A stretch of DNA of 64,000 nucleotides from Laburnicola sp. R22_1 (taxonomy: Eukaryota; Ascomycota; Dothideomycetes; Pleosporales; Didymosphaeriaceae), in NCBI GenBank assembly GCA_014281115.1, contig JACONQ010000005.1, positions 1,674,001-1,738,000 on the forward strand, read 5' to 3'. The translations under genes were made by a program, and so were the position numbers. Shown here piece by piece: positions 53,389 through 64,000 of the stretch; position 1 is the stretch's first letter, and every line of letters begins with the position of its first letter. The notes under the pieces were generated by a model that saw nothing but the letters and a program-made list of their open reading frames with translations, was not told the DNA's origin and searched no databases.

Positions 53389-56300
53389 ATTAAGAGTCTC
53401 ACTGCCTTAATCAACTCTAAGAAAAGACAATATTGCTATTAACACTTCGCAACTTAACAATCGTATTAACTAATTACACCAACTATATACTATGGCTACT
53501 ATAGCTAAAAGCGCGATGCGAGCCAATAGATATATGGCCTATTATTAATCCAAATAGAGCCAAACTCCCACGCGAAAAGCCGACACCGCCATCGCCGCTA
53601 GAAATAGCGAGTTACTAGCTAATTATCTGTATAAACAACAATAATTAACAAAACCCTCTAATGCGTCTATTAGAGCTATTAAATTTAGGCCTTAAGGTAT
53701 ATAAGGAGGACATTAAGTTCTATAAGATATAGCTTAAGTACTATAAGATTAAGGATAAGGAATACTAAGAGGAGAGAATAAGTCTTAAGAAAGTAGTTAT
53801 CTATATTTAATTAACTGTATTGCAACACCTGTAACGTAAATGCTATAAGCCTAAAGAGTAGATCTGGCAATAGATTAAATCTCTAACGTAGACAGTAGGC
53901 GTTAATAAGGAAGATAAGCGGAATAGAGCAAGAGCGCGATACCTACAGACTCTTAAGCTAATAAGACAACCCTTAAACTAGGATACCTAGCTAACTAAGT
54001 ATGATTAGGCAGCTATAGAAGTAGAGATAAACAATATCGCCAAAGTATAATTAATCTATAATACTATAAAGGACTTTCTGAATATAATTATAAAGGCTGC
54101 CCCTACCTAAGGCGTATCCTTTTAAGAAACTAGACGCCAAGACGCAGATATAATAAGAAAGGAGATAATAAAACGCTTCTAAGAATATATAGTAATACTC
54201 TACCTAATTAAGGGTAAATAGCATAGGGGCTCCTTTGCTACTAGTAAGCTATCTCTTGCTGCTAGTAGTGTATCCACCCTAGGCACTAATAGGAACGCCT
54301 CTTATGCTGCTAAAGACGCGCCATCTTCTATAAATAACTAATATAGATGGGGGAGAACTTAACAAAAACAATCCTTTGGTCAAAGTACTATATCTAAGCA
54401 GTTCTTAATAGAGGATACAATAGTAGTTAAAGGCAGAAAATGCCCTGCTTATAGACAAAGGCATAGTCTAAAAGACTACTTCTATGCATATCTAGAACAT
54501 GCACTAGAGTGGTTTAGGCCATAACCTGGCTTTATAGACATAGTATAATATAGAATTAGAAATAATTTAGATCTATAAGAGGAGATAAGGAAGGTAAAGA
54601 GACTAAGGTCTTAAACCCTACAAATTAAGAACTCACATACTCCTACTCCTAAGATTAATAATAATTGACTAGATGGACAGAAAATTTTCACTATTTAAGC
54701 CAGCTTTAATGCGGCATTATATTAATCTAATTCTATGAGCTACCCACTACAATACTCCTTAATCCTTAATTTAGACACCACCTGCCATATCGCGAACAAC
54801 CTTAATTAATTTGTCTTATTTTGCCCTCTATTACCTAGAGACTTTATATGGGCTGGAAATACACAAATATAGGTTAAAGGATATGGCACAGTTTACCTTA
54901 AACTAAAGGGCCTAGCTGGACAGCAGATACTACGCCTTAACAATATAGTCTATTGCCTAGACCTTCTATGCAACATAGTGTCTTTTAGAATACTATGGCG
55001 TTAAGGGCTATAGTGGGATACTAAATTAGAACCTACAAGCCTAAAGCGAGCAGACAACATAGTTATTGCTAAGCTGTAAGAGCTCTACAACTAATAGGTT
55101 CTAGAATACTAACTAGAACTAATAGAATAGGCAACCTTCTACACCCACAGAATTACCTCACACACTAAGAGATCCCTATAAAAGGCAGACACACTGCGAT
55201 AGTATAAGCGACTAGGGTATTTAGGCCCTAGTGCTCTTAAGCACCTAGTGTAGCAATTTAAGGGAGTGCGGATTAAAGGCATTACTATAGTATAGTGCGA
55301 CGCCTGCAGACGAGCTAAATCTAAGAGGTTAATCTGCCAAATACCACAACTAATTAATAAAGGACTAGAAGAACGAGTCGCAATAGACTTCCACAGCTAT
55401 AAGGATGGCAGCTTAACAAAAGAGAAGAGCCAAATACTAATTACTAATTAATACTTAGGACTAATATAAGATTTCTACTTTAAGGATAATTACACAGCTT
55501 AATCTATTATCTAAACTTTGGCCACTTTTACAAAGTTTATAAAGAACTAATTTAACCTTATAGTTAAGGTAATTAAAGCGAATAACGAAATATTTATAGT
55601 TAAACAAGAAGTTAATTAATAGTGCACAGCCTAGGAGATTATAATTAAGCCTTTAGCACCTAATATATAAGTACAGAATGGGGGAGCTAAACGCTTAGAG
55701 GGTATAATAAAAGACAAAGCCTAGGTAATATGACTTAATGCCAACCTACTATGGAAGATATGGCTAGAGATTATCTGGTTAGTTGTCTACCTCTATAATC
55801 GAATGCTAAACTATACGAATTACTAAAGAACACTATACAAAGTTTTTTTTATAATAGTGGCCTTTTAGAATAAAGTGGTTATAGCACTATAAAAGCCAAA
55901 TTAAACCTATCTTAAGGTATATGGGTGCAAAGCTTTTGCAATAACAAATAATACCTATTATGATAAGAGTAGGCTATAATATCTTAACCTAAAGGCGTGG
56001 ATTAGATATTTGGTAGAATACTAATCCTCCAATATCTTTCGAATATAAATACCCTCGCTTAGGAAAGTAATTAGCACCTAGGACGTAATATTTAACAAAG
56101 ACAGCATCTTTAGCGGAAAGATAGAGAACCTTATAAATAACCTTATGCATAATACCCTTAAAGAGATTGCCGCATGGGTCCGATTGGTTAAACTACCGTC
56201 TACAGCTAAACTAACTAAATTAGAGACAGAGTCGTTCTATAAAGATAAGATAATTTAAGATAACCCGTAGGATAAAGACTAGCCTGGATATTAACAAGGT

Positions 56301-58220
56301 AGGAAAGTAGACTATACTTATCCCACTCCGCTAATTACACTACTACTAGTGACACTTCTTGTACAATTACTAGTAGATAAAGATAAAGGGAAAGACTACT
56401 AACTCTTATTATTAATAATATGCCTATAGGCTACAGTATTTATAGCCAGCACTAAAGCGGTAAACGCAGGGAACTTTAATAGGAAAATATTAGATAAGGC
56501 GCGGTTAAAAAGATTGCTCTCTAAAGGATTAAAGCTATACAGAAGCTAGTTGCCTATGCCACCTTTCTAACGCAATAAGCTTAAAGAATATCCACTATGT
56601 AATATGTTTAAGAAAGCTAAGAAATAGCACCTGAATAGTTACTAGGATATAAGATCCTAGACCGAGATACTAGCTAAAATAATTAAACTAACTAGAGAAT
56701 AGATTCTTAACTGTATGTGGGTATACACCTATAAGTTTAATAAATATTACTAACTTAAGAAGTGCAAAGCACGCCTTGTTGTTTGTAGCAATTAATAGAA
56801 AAATATTACGTTACAAGATACATATGCGGCAATATTAGCCGGACAATTATTTCGTATGCTTATGGCGATTGCGGCGCGATTTAACCTAGAGCTTCTTTAA
56901 TACAACGTTATAAATGCCTTTGTTCACGCGAAGATTGACTAAGATATATATATAAGGATGCCACAAGGCTATAATAAATCTGGGACAATTCTAAAGCTTA
57001 ACAAGGTACTATATAGACTCTAGATCTCACCACTACTCTGGCAGAGAGAGTTTACTTTAACACTGCGAGGCTTATGCCTTATTAGTATACTATATAAACC
57101 TTGCTATATGATTAAACAAGGTGTAATTATCTTTTTCTACGTAGATAATATTATTATTGCCAATAAACAGGAGAACAAACCCTAGGCTAAGCTAGTTATT
57201 AAGCAGCTACAAGAAAAGTACACCCTTATAGGAGGAAAAGATCTCTAATAGTTTCTAGGGGTTAAGATTCTTAGGAACCGCCTATAATAAAAAATCTGGC
57301 TCTTACAAGCATTATATGTTAATAAGATCGCTAGGCTAGTTAATAACTAAAGCCTTAGGCATAATACCCTAATAAGTAGTATTAAGCTTACTCTATAATT
57401 AGGCTTCGCTAGTCTATCTAAGATTAACAGATACTAACGCAAGGTCGGATTAATCCTATTCGCCGCAGTTACCACCCGGCCGGATACTACTTTCGCGTCC
57501 TCCTAATTAGCATAATTTCTTACTAATCCTAGCAGCCAATATTAAGATACCGCTAATTAAGTCCTACTATACCTCTAAGAAACACACACAAGAGCGTTAT
57601 AGCTAGGTAGAGAAGATAGTTTTGAGGTAGCAAGCGATGCCTTATTTGCAGACAATACACTAGACTAAAAGAGTTCTTAAGAATATATTATTAAACTATT
57701 TAGTAGACTAATTATGTAGAAAGCAAGTAAGCAAGATACTATTACTATATCTATCACTAAAGCCGAGCTACTAGCCCTATTATAGGTAGCCAAGGAGGCA
57801 CTGTTTATATTACGCCTGCTTAATAAGCTCTAGGTTAAGCTCGCGGATTAAACAATTACTATTAAATGCGATAACTAGCAGACGATACAGCTTATCGCTT
57901 AGAAGACTGCGCAGCTTAATACTAAACTCCGCTATGTGGATATTTATAACTATTAGTTAAGGCAAGAGGTAGCGTAAGGAAGGATTAGGGTTACCTACAC
58001 TTAGTTAAACGAAATAATAGCTAATAGGCTTACGAAGACCCTTTCTATTAACAAATAGAGCAAATTTCTAGATTAACTAGGACTTATTAATATGGTAGAG
58101 GATCTTAATAGAAAGGAGGTACAAATTAACGAGCTAGAATAAAGAATAGAGGCTATTACTCTAGAATAAAGGACGGCTACAAGAGGTCCAGCTTAAGGAT
58201 AAGCCTAAGCTAAGGGGGTG

Positions 58221-58383
58221 TGTTAGATTAGAGCTGTGTTGCTAAACAAGGGCATGTGGTCGGCTTTACCCTCTAAATTAGACCTAGAGCTAATAAGTCA
58301 CAGAACACACAATATAACTGTTTATCCATCTTATCTATTAGACCCCCCATCTTAATGAGCTTAAATAGTGCTTAAATCTAACA
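58221..58383 (+). repeat. Copia 3' LTR
   Basis: 163 bp, preceded by the polypurine tract and followed by the TCTAG duplicate. Confidence 0.93.
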
Positions 58384-61300
58384 TCTAGTAACTTTAACTT
58401 ATAGTTTACTAGTTCTTGTTCCTTTAGAATCTTAAATAGTTCTACTTAGAGGTAATTAAGTTTCTTAGATAGTCGCTTTGTCTTTAGATTCCTCTATAAT
58501 AGAAGAATTTTGTCCCCTCTTTTAAGAATTAGTCTCTTAAGTCTGTTTTTATTTACCTATTTGGCTATTATAAGGTTCTATTAGGTAATTTATTCACTTA
58601 AATTGTTGTGTAGCTTGTGTATAAGCTAAGCCTTCTTATTAGCTAATACTAAAAGACTCTTAATATCTTTTAGATCTTAATAAGCAATTGGCTCATATCT
58701 ATAGTTTGCGTAATATAGTAAGTATTCTGTTATACTAGACCTTACACTATTATATACTAACTATGCTATTAGTAGTAGCTTAATCTAGTTATTCTACAAC
58801 TTATTAATATATATTCGCAGATATTATTCTAGTATTTAGTTAATTTATTCTATTTGGCTATCTATCTAAGTATAAGCTATTATTGTAAGCTTGCAAATAA
58901 CTCCTAGCACTGCTAGTAATATTTTCTAGTATTTAGACGTAAACAGCTTATTGCGATTTGTGATAATTTCTTCTAACTATCTATAATTAGCGACTAGAGT
59001 CCTTATAATCTTATAAGCTATATCTTTTACTATTATTAATTTGTTTATGGGTATAAAGTACCCCTATTTAGTTAATTAATTAATAATTACTAATATTAAG
59101 TTGTATAGTTATCTAGATCTAGGTTCTATTAATATTAGGAGCTTTACTATAAAGTCTATTATAACACTAGTTTATAGTTACGTAGGTGACGTTAAGGGTT
59201 GCAATAACCTATAGGGCTTATGTCTCTTAGGCTTATTTTTTACACATACTAAACAGTTGCCTATAATCTTCTTTACCTTATTATGCGCATGTGGAATATT
59301 GTATTTTAGTTAAATTTATCTAGTTGTTTTATTAATGCCTAGGTGTCCTTAGTCCTTTAACTTATATTGTGATTTAATTAAGGTCTTGACTATATTATTT
59401 AGCATCTTAATTCTGCCTTAATTATTATAATCCTTTGTAGCGCGTTATATCCATTAGTTTAGATTATACTATTCTTATTATTTCTTACTTAGTTAGGAGT
59501 AGTTCTTAAAATCCTTAACTTATAGTCCTTTGTATTAAAACATTGCTACCTTTACTAGTTATAGTTAGTTATATTAGAGAGTGCTATTTATTTCTATCTG
59601 TAAGACCGCATTATGCATCTTAGGTTAGTCTGTCTCTCTAAGGTCTAATCTTTAGCTAAGGGCGTCTGCTACCCTATATAGCGATTCTAGGCGATAGTAG
59701 ATCTTAAAATTGTAGTTTGCTATTGTTTCTGCCTATCTAACCTATTATTAGTTAAGTTTCTTAGTTAATATAAAACTTGTAAGGTTCTAGTAGTCTAAGA
59801 ATACCTTAATCTAATATTAGACTCCTATAAACTATAGTTTCTATTTTTGTTTAAAGAAGTCTATAATTGCTAATAGTTTCTTATTATAAATATTATAGTT
59901 AAGTTCTGCTTCTAAGAACTTTCTAGAATAGTAGAATATTAGTCTCTATTTCCTATTCTCGCTCTACTATATAAGCACAGCTTCTAAGGCATAGTCTAAT
60001 ACGTCTATTTCTACCCATATTAGCTGAGTTAGATTTCGCATCTATAGTAATTGTGCTATAGTAAATAGTTCCTTTAGCCTCTTAAAGGCTGCCTATTATT
60101 TCTGGCCCTAGACAAACTCTTTCTTCTTCTTAGTTACCTCTATAAGTGGCGCTGTAGTTTTTAAGTATCCTATAATAAACTTCTAGTAGAAGTTCGTAAA
60201 TCCTAGAAAGAATTGCACGTCCTTAACTATTTTAAAAGCTGGCTAGTCCTATATATTCGCAACTTTCTAAGAGTCTATAGTAATACTATCTTATCTAATA
60301 ATAAATCTAAGATATCTAGTTTATATAATGTGGAATTTATACTTTTCTAGCTATAAAAGTAATCTATACTACTTTAGCTTATTAAGCACCTTCTTTATCT
60401 ATTTTACATACTTCTTAAGTAATTTCTTAGAGTACACTAGTATGTTATCTAAGTATACTATATAGAATACGTCTAAGTCTTTATATAGCGCCTTATTAAT
60501 AATTACCTAAAATGTTACTAGTGTGTTTATTAATCTAAAAGGCATAACTATATATTTAAATAGGCCATATTGTGTTTTAAAGGTAGTAAGCTATTTAAAT
60601 TCCTTCGCAATTTATATTTAATAATATTCCTTATAGATATTAAATTTTATAATCTACTTAACTCCCTAGAGTTAATCTATAAGTTCTTAAATAAGAGGTA
60701 AAAGGTATCTATCCTTCCTTATAGTATTATTTAGCTGTCTGTAGTCTATATAGAGTCTTAGCTTACTATTCTTCTTTAGTATAAATAGAATTAGTAAGGC
60801 TATTAAGCTCCCACTTTATTATATAAATCCTCTTACAAGATTCTTATTAATATACGCCTTTAGCTCTTTCTGCTAGCTATCTAATAGCTAGTATATATAT
60901 CTAGGCTTAAGCTTTACTTCTTTCTCTAGATAAATCTTATAATCTTACTCCTAGTGCTCTAATAGATTATCGCTTCTGTGCTCCTTAAAGAGCTCGCGAT
61001 ATTCCTTATATTTCTAAGGTATGCTAGGTTAGAGTTTATCCTTCGCAGTCGTAACTTGTTGTACTCAAATAACTTCTATTCTCTAAGGGTCTTTTCTATA
61101 TATACGCATAATTTTTGTTATTAATATCTTACTAACTCTACCTAGCTAGGGTGTACTAGTTGTTAGGCTTAACTATAAATTATAGTCTAAAGCGACCTGT
61201 CTTATAAATTCTCTTTATTCTAACCTTTATTGCAAAGCAATCTTATCTATAGGCCATTAGCTTTATAATGTTCTATTTTGCTAATTAATAGCAGAATTGT

Positions 61301-62732
61301 GCTTTCTAAGCTAATTATATCTAATTAATATATCTTCTTTTTTAAGATCTATAATATTAATTTATTATTAGTTCTCTAATCTAGTAAGCTCTAGTAATAC
61401 CTCCTAGGTCTTAAGGCGTATTACGCCATCCTTATATCCTAGTGGTGTGTTGTCTATAAGTATAACCTTTATAGGTTCTAGCTTATTCTAATAGGATATA
61501 TTATATTATTCTACTATCTATAGTAATATAAAGGTTTACTTAGCGCCACTATCTATAAGTGTGTAAATCTTATATCCTTATACTAGTATATTTACCTTTA
61601 GTTATGTTTTTATATTATGGTATACCTTATAAAGAGTCGTCCCTTTGCTCTTACTAGTGTGACCCTATTACTAAGAGCTTTCTAGTTTTTTGTTAGTTTT
61701 AGGCCCTTTAGAAACTATTCCGCGCTCTATTTAGTATTAAGGTATATTTAACACTAGTCTTTATAACACTCTATCTATAATATAGTTACGTATTATTATT
61801 ACTATATTATTTTGTTAAGGGCTTTATTAGGTAGAAAGTATCCTGCTAATTTCTTTATTTTCTAATAATATTAATAGTTGTCTTTATTATACTTTGTCTA
61901 AGATTTATCTATATAAGAGTCTGTATCTATATTTTAATAGTATTGTTTATAATAGTTTCGTGTGTCTTTTACGCGCTAGTCTTCTTTCTTATCTATATTG
62001 CCATTCTAGTACTTTTAGTAATTTTATACCTAACACTCTTAATGATTTAGGTGCCTATATCTAGATTAATGCCTACTAGTTAACGCTTCTTTCTACTCGC
62101 AAGTATACTTTAAGCATTGTTTTTTATTATAGTCTATTTATTTTAGTAAATTATTATGTTCTTCTTTATGTCTAACTCTATAATTCTTTTATTTATAGAG
62201 TGTTTTGTCTATATCTTCTTTTTTAGTTCTACTAGCCACTATCCCATTGTATACTTCTACGTTCTATAGATTTTATAAGTATTATTATAGTATTAGTACT
62301 ATTCTAGTAGCTTGTGCTAGTTCTTCTAATCCTGTTAATAGTAAATATAGTAAGGATCCTTATTCTTTCTATGGGTTAGTCGCTTTCCGCATTCCTTTGT
62401 AGTGATTAGAAAGTAGTCTTAATGGCTAGATTATTAGACTATAATCTCTTAGTCTTCTTTATATTTTTTGTAGTATCTATTATTAACTACTATCTTATAC
62501 TCTGTCTAGTTAAGAGCTGCGTACTTCTTATCTAAGTCTAGTAGGGTTATTTCTTTATAGAATCTAATTATTCCTACTTTAATAGCTCTAGCTCTGCTAA
62601 TTCTTTACTTCTCTAAGTAGTTTTGCTTAAAATAGCCTTGTTTACTATATGCTAGATATGCGCAATTATTATAGCGCCTTTGTCTTTTTTCTTTTAATAG
62701 GCTGTCGTCCTTCCTTAGTCCTTTTGTGATGG

Positions 62733-62865
62733 ATTAATGCCCGGGGGCGCCGCGGCCCCAAGGCAGGCCGGAGATAACGTCTTATCTCCGGCGCTAGCCC
62801 AACTAGGCCTAGCACCTAGCGCTCACCGCGCGCCCACTATATAGTAGGCATAGGTGATCACTAGG
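62733..62865. other. GC-rich islet with a perfect hairpin inside the Gypsy element
   Basis: About 130 bp of strongly GC-rich DNA (GGGGGCGCCGCGGCCCC) amid AT-rich, RIP-degraded sequence. It contains an 11-bp perfect stem, GCCGGAGATAA/TTATCTCCGGC, at 62767-62792 with a 4-nt loop. It has no ORF and looks like an unmutated insertion. Confidence 0.75.
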
Positions 62866-63864
62866 ATTTTCACGCAGTATCTTACCTATAGAGTTTAATT
62901 AACTATTATCTTAACTCTAACTATCGATCCTTTACACTTTAGTTAGTTTCTTTCTCTATAAAGATTCTTTCTTCTCCTAGACTTTACTAGCCATAATAAT
63001 ATCTTCGTCTCTATTATAGTACTACCTTATCCTAGGTTCCTCCTTTAGCTTAGTAATTATCTTGGCTTCACTATACTTTTTTTCCTATATTCTCTTATAG
63101 AGACAATTATTAATGCGTGCCGTAATCTTAATTAACTTAGTTAGGTTATCTGGTTTATTATAGAGTAATAATGCGTTCTTAACGCTATTCTTTAGTCTGT
63201 AATAAAAGGCTACCTTTAACGCTACGTTATCCTACTTAACCTTAGATTGTAGTTGTCTAAACTCTAAAGCATACTTACTAACTAATATTATTTATTATAA
63301 CTATTAAATCTATTATTTAGCTTATTGTTTCTTATCTACTTCTCTAAATATAACTTATATTTGTTTTTTAAAGTCCTACTATATTTTAAACACAAGCTTA
63401 GTTTTGTTATATATTTTACTAATCTTATTCTTAGTAATAAAGTTATCTACTAATAGTTAAAGCCATTTAGCTACCCTTTTCCTTAGGTATAAGCTAGCTA
63501 TAAGAACCTTATCTTATTCTATAGGAAATAAAGCCAAATTATACTAATAGTACAACTCTATATTAGTAAGAAACTTTTCTAGTTCTTTTTCTTTACTATA
63601 CTTCTCTACAGATAGTTAAATAGTCTTTTCTAATTCTGCTGCCTATTATGCTATAATAGCTACTAGAAGCTCTAATACCTATGCTTCTAACTATTAAATT
63701 TAGTTAGCCTGTGTCGCTATTACACTAGTTATATTTATAGTTAGCTTGCTAGTACTACTACTAGTAGGTATTATTACTAAGCTACTACTAGTAGTTACTT
63801 AAGCACTTACTAGCGTTATTATAGTGTGTTAACTATTTTCTTAAAATCTATTAGGTAGTTAAAG

Positions 63865-64000
63865 TGTTAACACGGAGTTACATACCTTATTCTAGTCTAG
63901 ATTAGAAAAGATAAGATAGCTTAGAGTAATTGTACTAGTAGGCTTTAGGAGAAATTAAGTGAGATATTAATAGTCTTAGGTAAGGCTCTTCTACTTCTAA
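63865..64000 (-). repeat. Gypsy LTR (right, 5' LTR), truncated by the window
   Basis: It begins TGTTAACACGGAG and matches the left LTR from its first base to the end of the window, less heavily mutated at its first bases than the left copy. Confidence 0.8.

Larger units (their letters stand above)
53226..58383 (+). mobile_element. RIP-degraded Ty1/Copia LTR retrotransposon, complete ends
   Basis: Two 163-bp LTRs (53226-53388 and 58221-58383) start TGTTAGATTAGAG and end AAATCTAACA. A 5-bp duplication, TCTAG, flanks them (53221-53225 and 58384-58388). A polypurine tract (AAGCTAAGGGGG) precedes the 3' LTR. The plus-strand internal frame, full of TAA/TAG, follows Copia order: gag, integrase zinc region (about 55,140-55,330), integrase, reverse transcriptase (YNVINAFVHAKIDQDIYIRM, then FFYVDNIIIANK near 56,900-57,170) and RNase H (about 57,700-58,000). 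The YVDD box has become YVDN. It is inserted in the Gypsy element and so is younger than it. Confidence 0.93.
51856..64000 (-). mobile_element. RIP-degraded Gypsy LTR retrotransposon, running off the window
   Basis: Left LTR (3' LTR of a minus-strand element) starts at 51856 (TATTAATACGG, a RIP form of TGTTAACACGG) and ends near 52319, before the C-rich complement of a polypurine tract (CGCCCCCCTC). The right LTR begins at 63865 and continues past the window end. Between them the minus strand shows, in 5'-3' order: gag-like sequence (about 62,900-63,800), a protease/knuckle region, reverse transcriptase (LRLYIDYRQLNNTIRKDRYP; VMPFRLINTLVTFQ; FYIVYLDNILVYS near 60,420-60,780), RNase H and integrase (CLVCVKNKPKRHKPYRLLQP near 59,220; ITNRNKLFTSKY). 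Stops are everywhere. A Copia element is nested at 53226-58383. Confidence 0.88.

Noticed and set aside
62205..62402. 65-codon ORF in the AT-rich region
   Set aside because: Low-complexity Ser/Tyr translation inside the Gypsy element, antisense to its coding strand.

Overview
This window comes from a filamentous ascomycete. The genes are split by short introns (44-185 nt, GT-AG with CTAAC-type branch sites), HET-domain and NLR genes are present, and the transposons are AT-rich and carry C-to-T/G-to-A nonsense changes typical of repeat-induced point mutation (RIP). The gene set would fit a Dothideomycete such as a pleosporalean fungus, but that placement is inference.

Layout. (1) 1-17.7 kb is a gene-dense housekeeping block: PLC-X protein, Sir2 deacetylase, Mediator MED16, OLA1 GTPase, PPPDE peptidase, mitochondrial ribosomal uS11m, TIM44, a mitochondrial hotdog thioesterase and an intron-containing tRNA-Leu. 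(2) 17.7-25 kb is a decaying accessory zone: a small Cys-rich ORF, a stop-riddled pseudogene, a SNF2-type helicase with reading-frame breaks, and a FluG/DUF3435-like pseudogene. (3) 25.3-38.9 kb is a three-layer nest. A HET-domain gene on the minus strand is cut by an 11,148-bp hAT insertion (perfect 27-bp TIRs, 8-bp target duplication; removing it restores the HET frame). The hAT transposase is itself cut by an 8,033-bp element with TA target duplication and inverted arms of about 1.2 kb, whose cargo is a HET/NB-ARC/TPR NLR-type gene with 22 almost identical 42-residue TPR units. (4) 39.2-48.4 kb returns to genes: an I78 inhibitor-like protein, a fungal transcription-factor-domain protein, a Fot1/pogo transposon and RIC1. 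(5) 49.3-64 kb is an AT-rich transposon graveyard: a RIP-degraded pogo element, then a minus-strand Gypsy element (running off the window) into which a complete-ended Copia element inserted.

How things fit together. The housekeeping genes cover transcription and chromatin (Sir2, MED16), translation (OLA1, uS11m, tRNA-Leu), mitochondrial import and metabolism (TIM44, thioesterase) and Golgi traffic (RIC1). uS11m and TIM44 share a 239-bp divergent promoter. The headline is the NLR-bearing long-TIR element at 28894-36926: an allorecognition/immune-type receptor that appears to have travelled as transposon cargo, whose repeat domain kept expanding, and which now carries one RIP-like stop codon.
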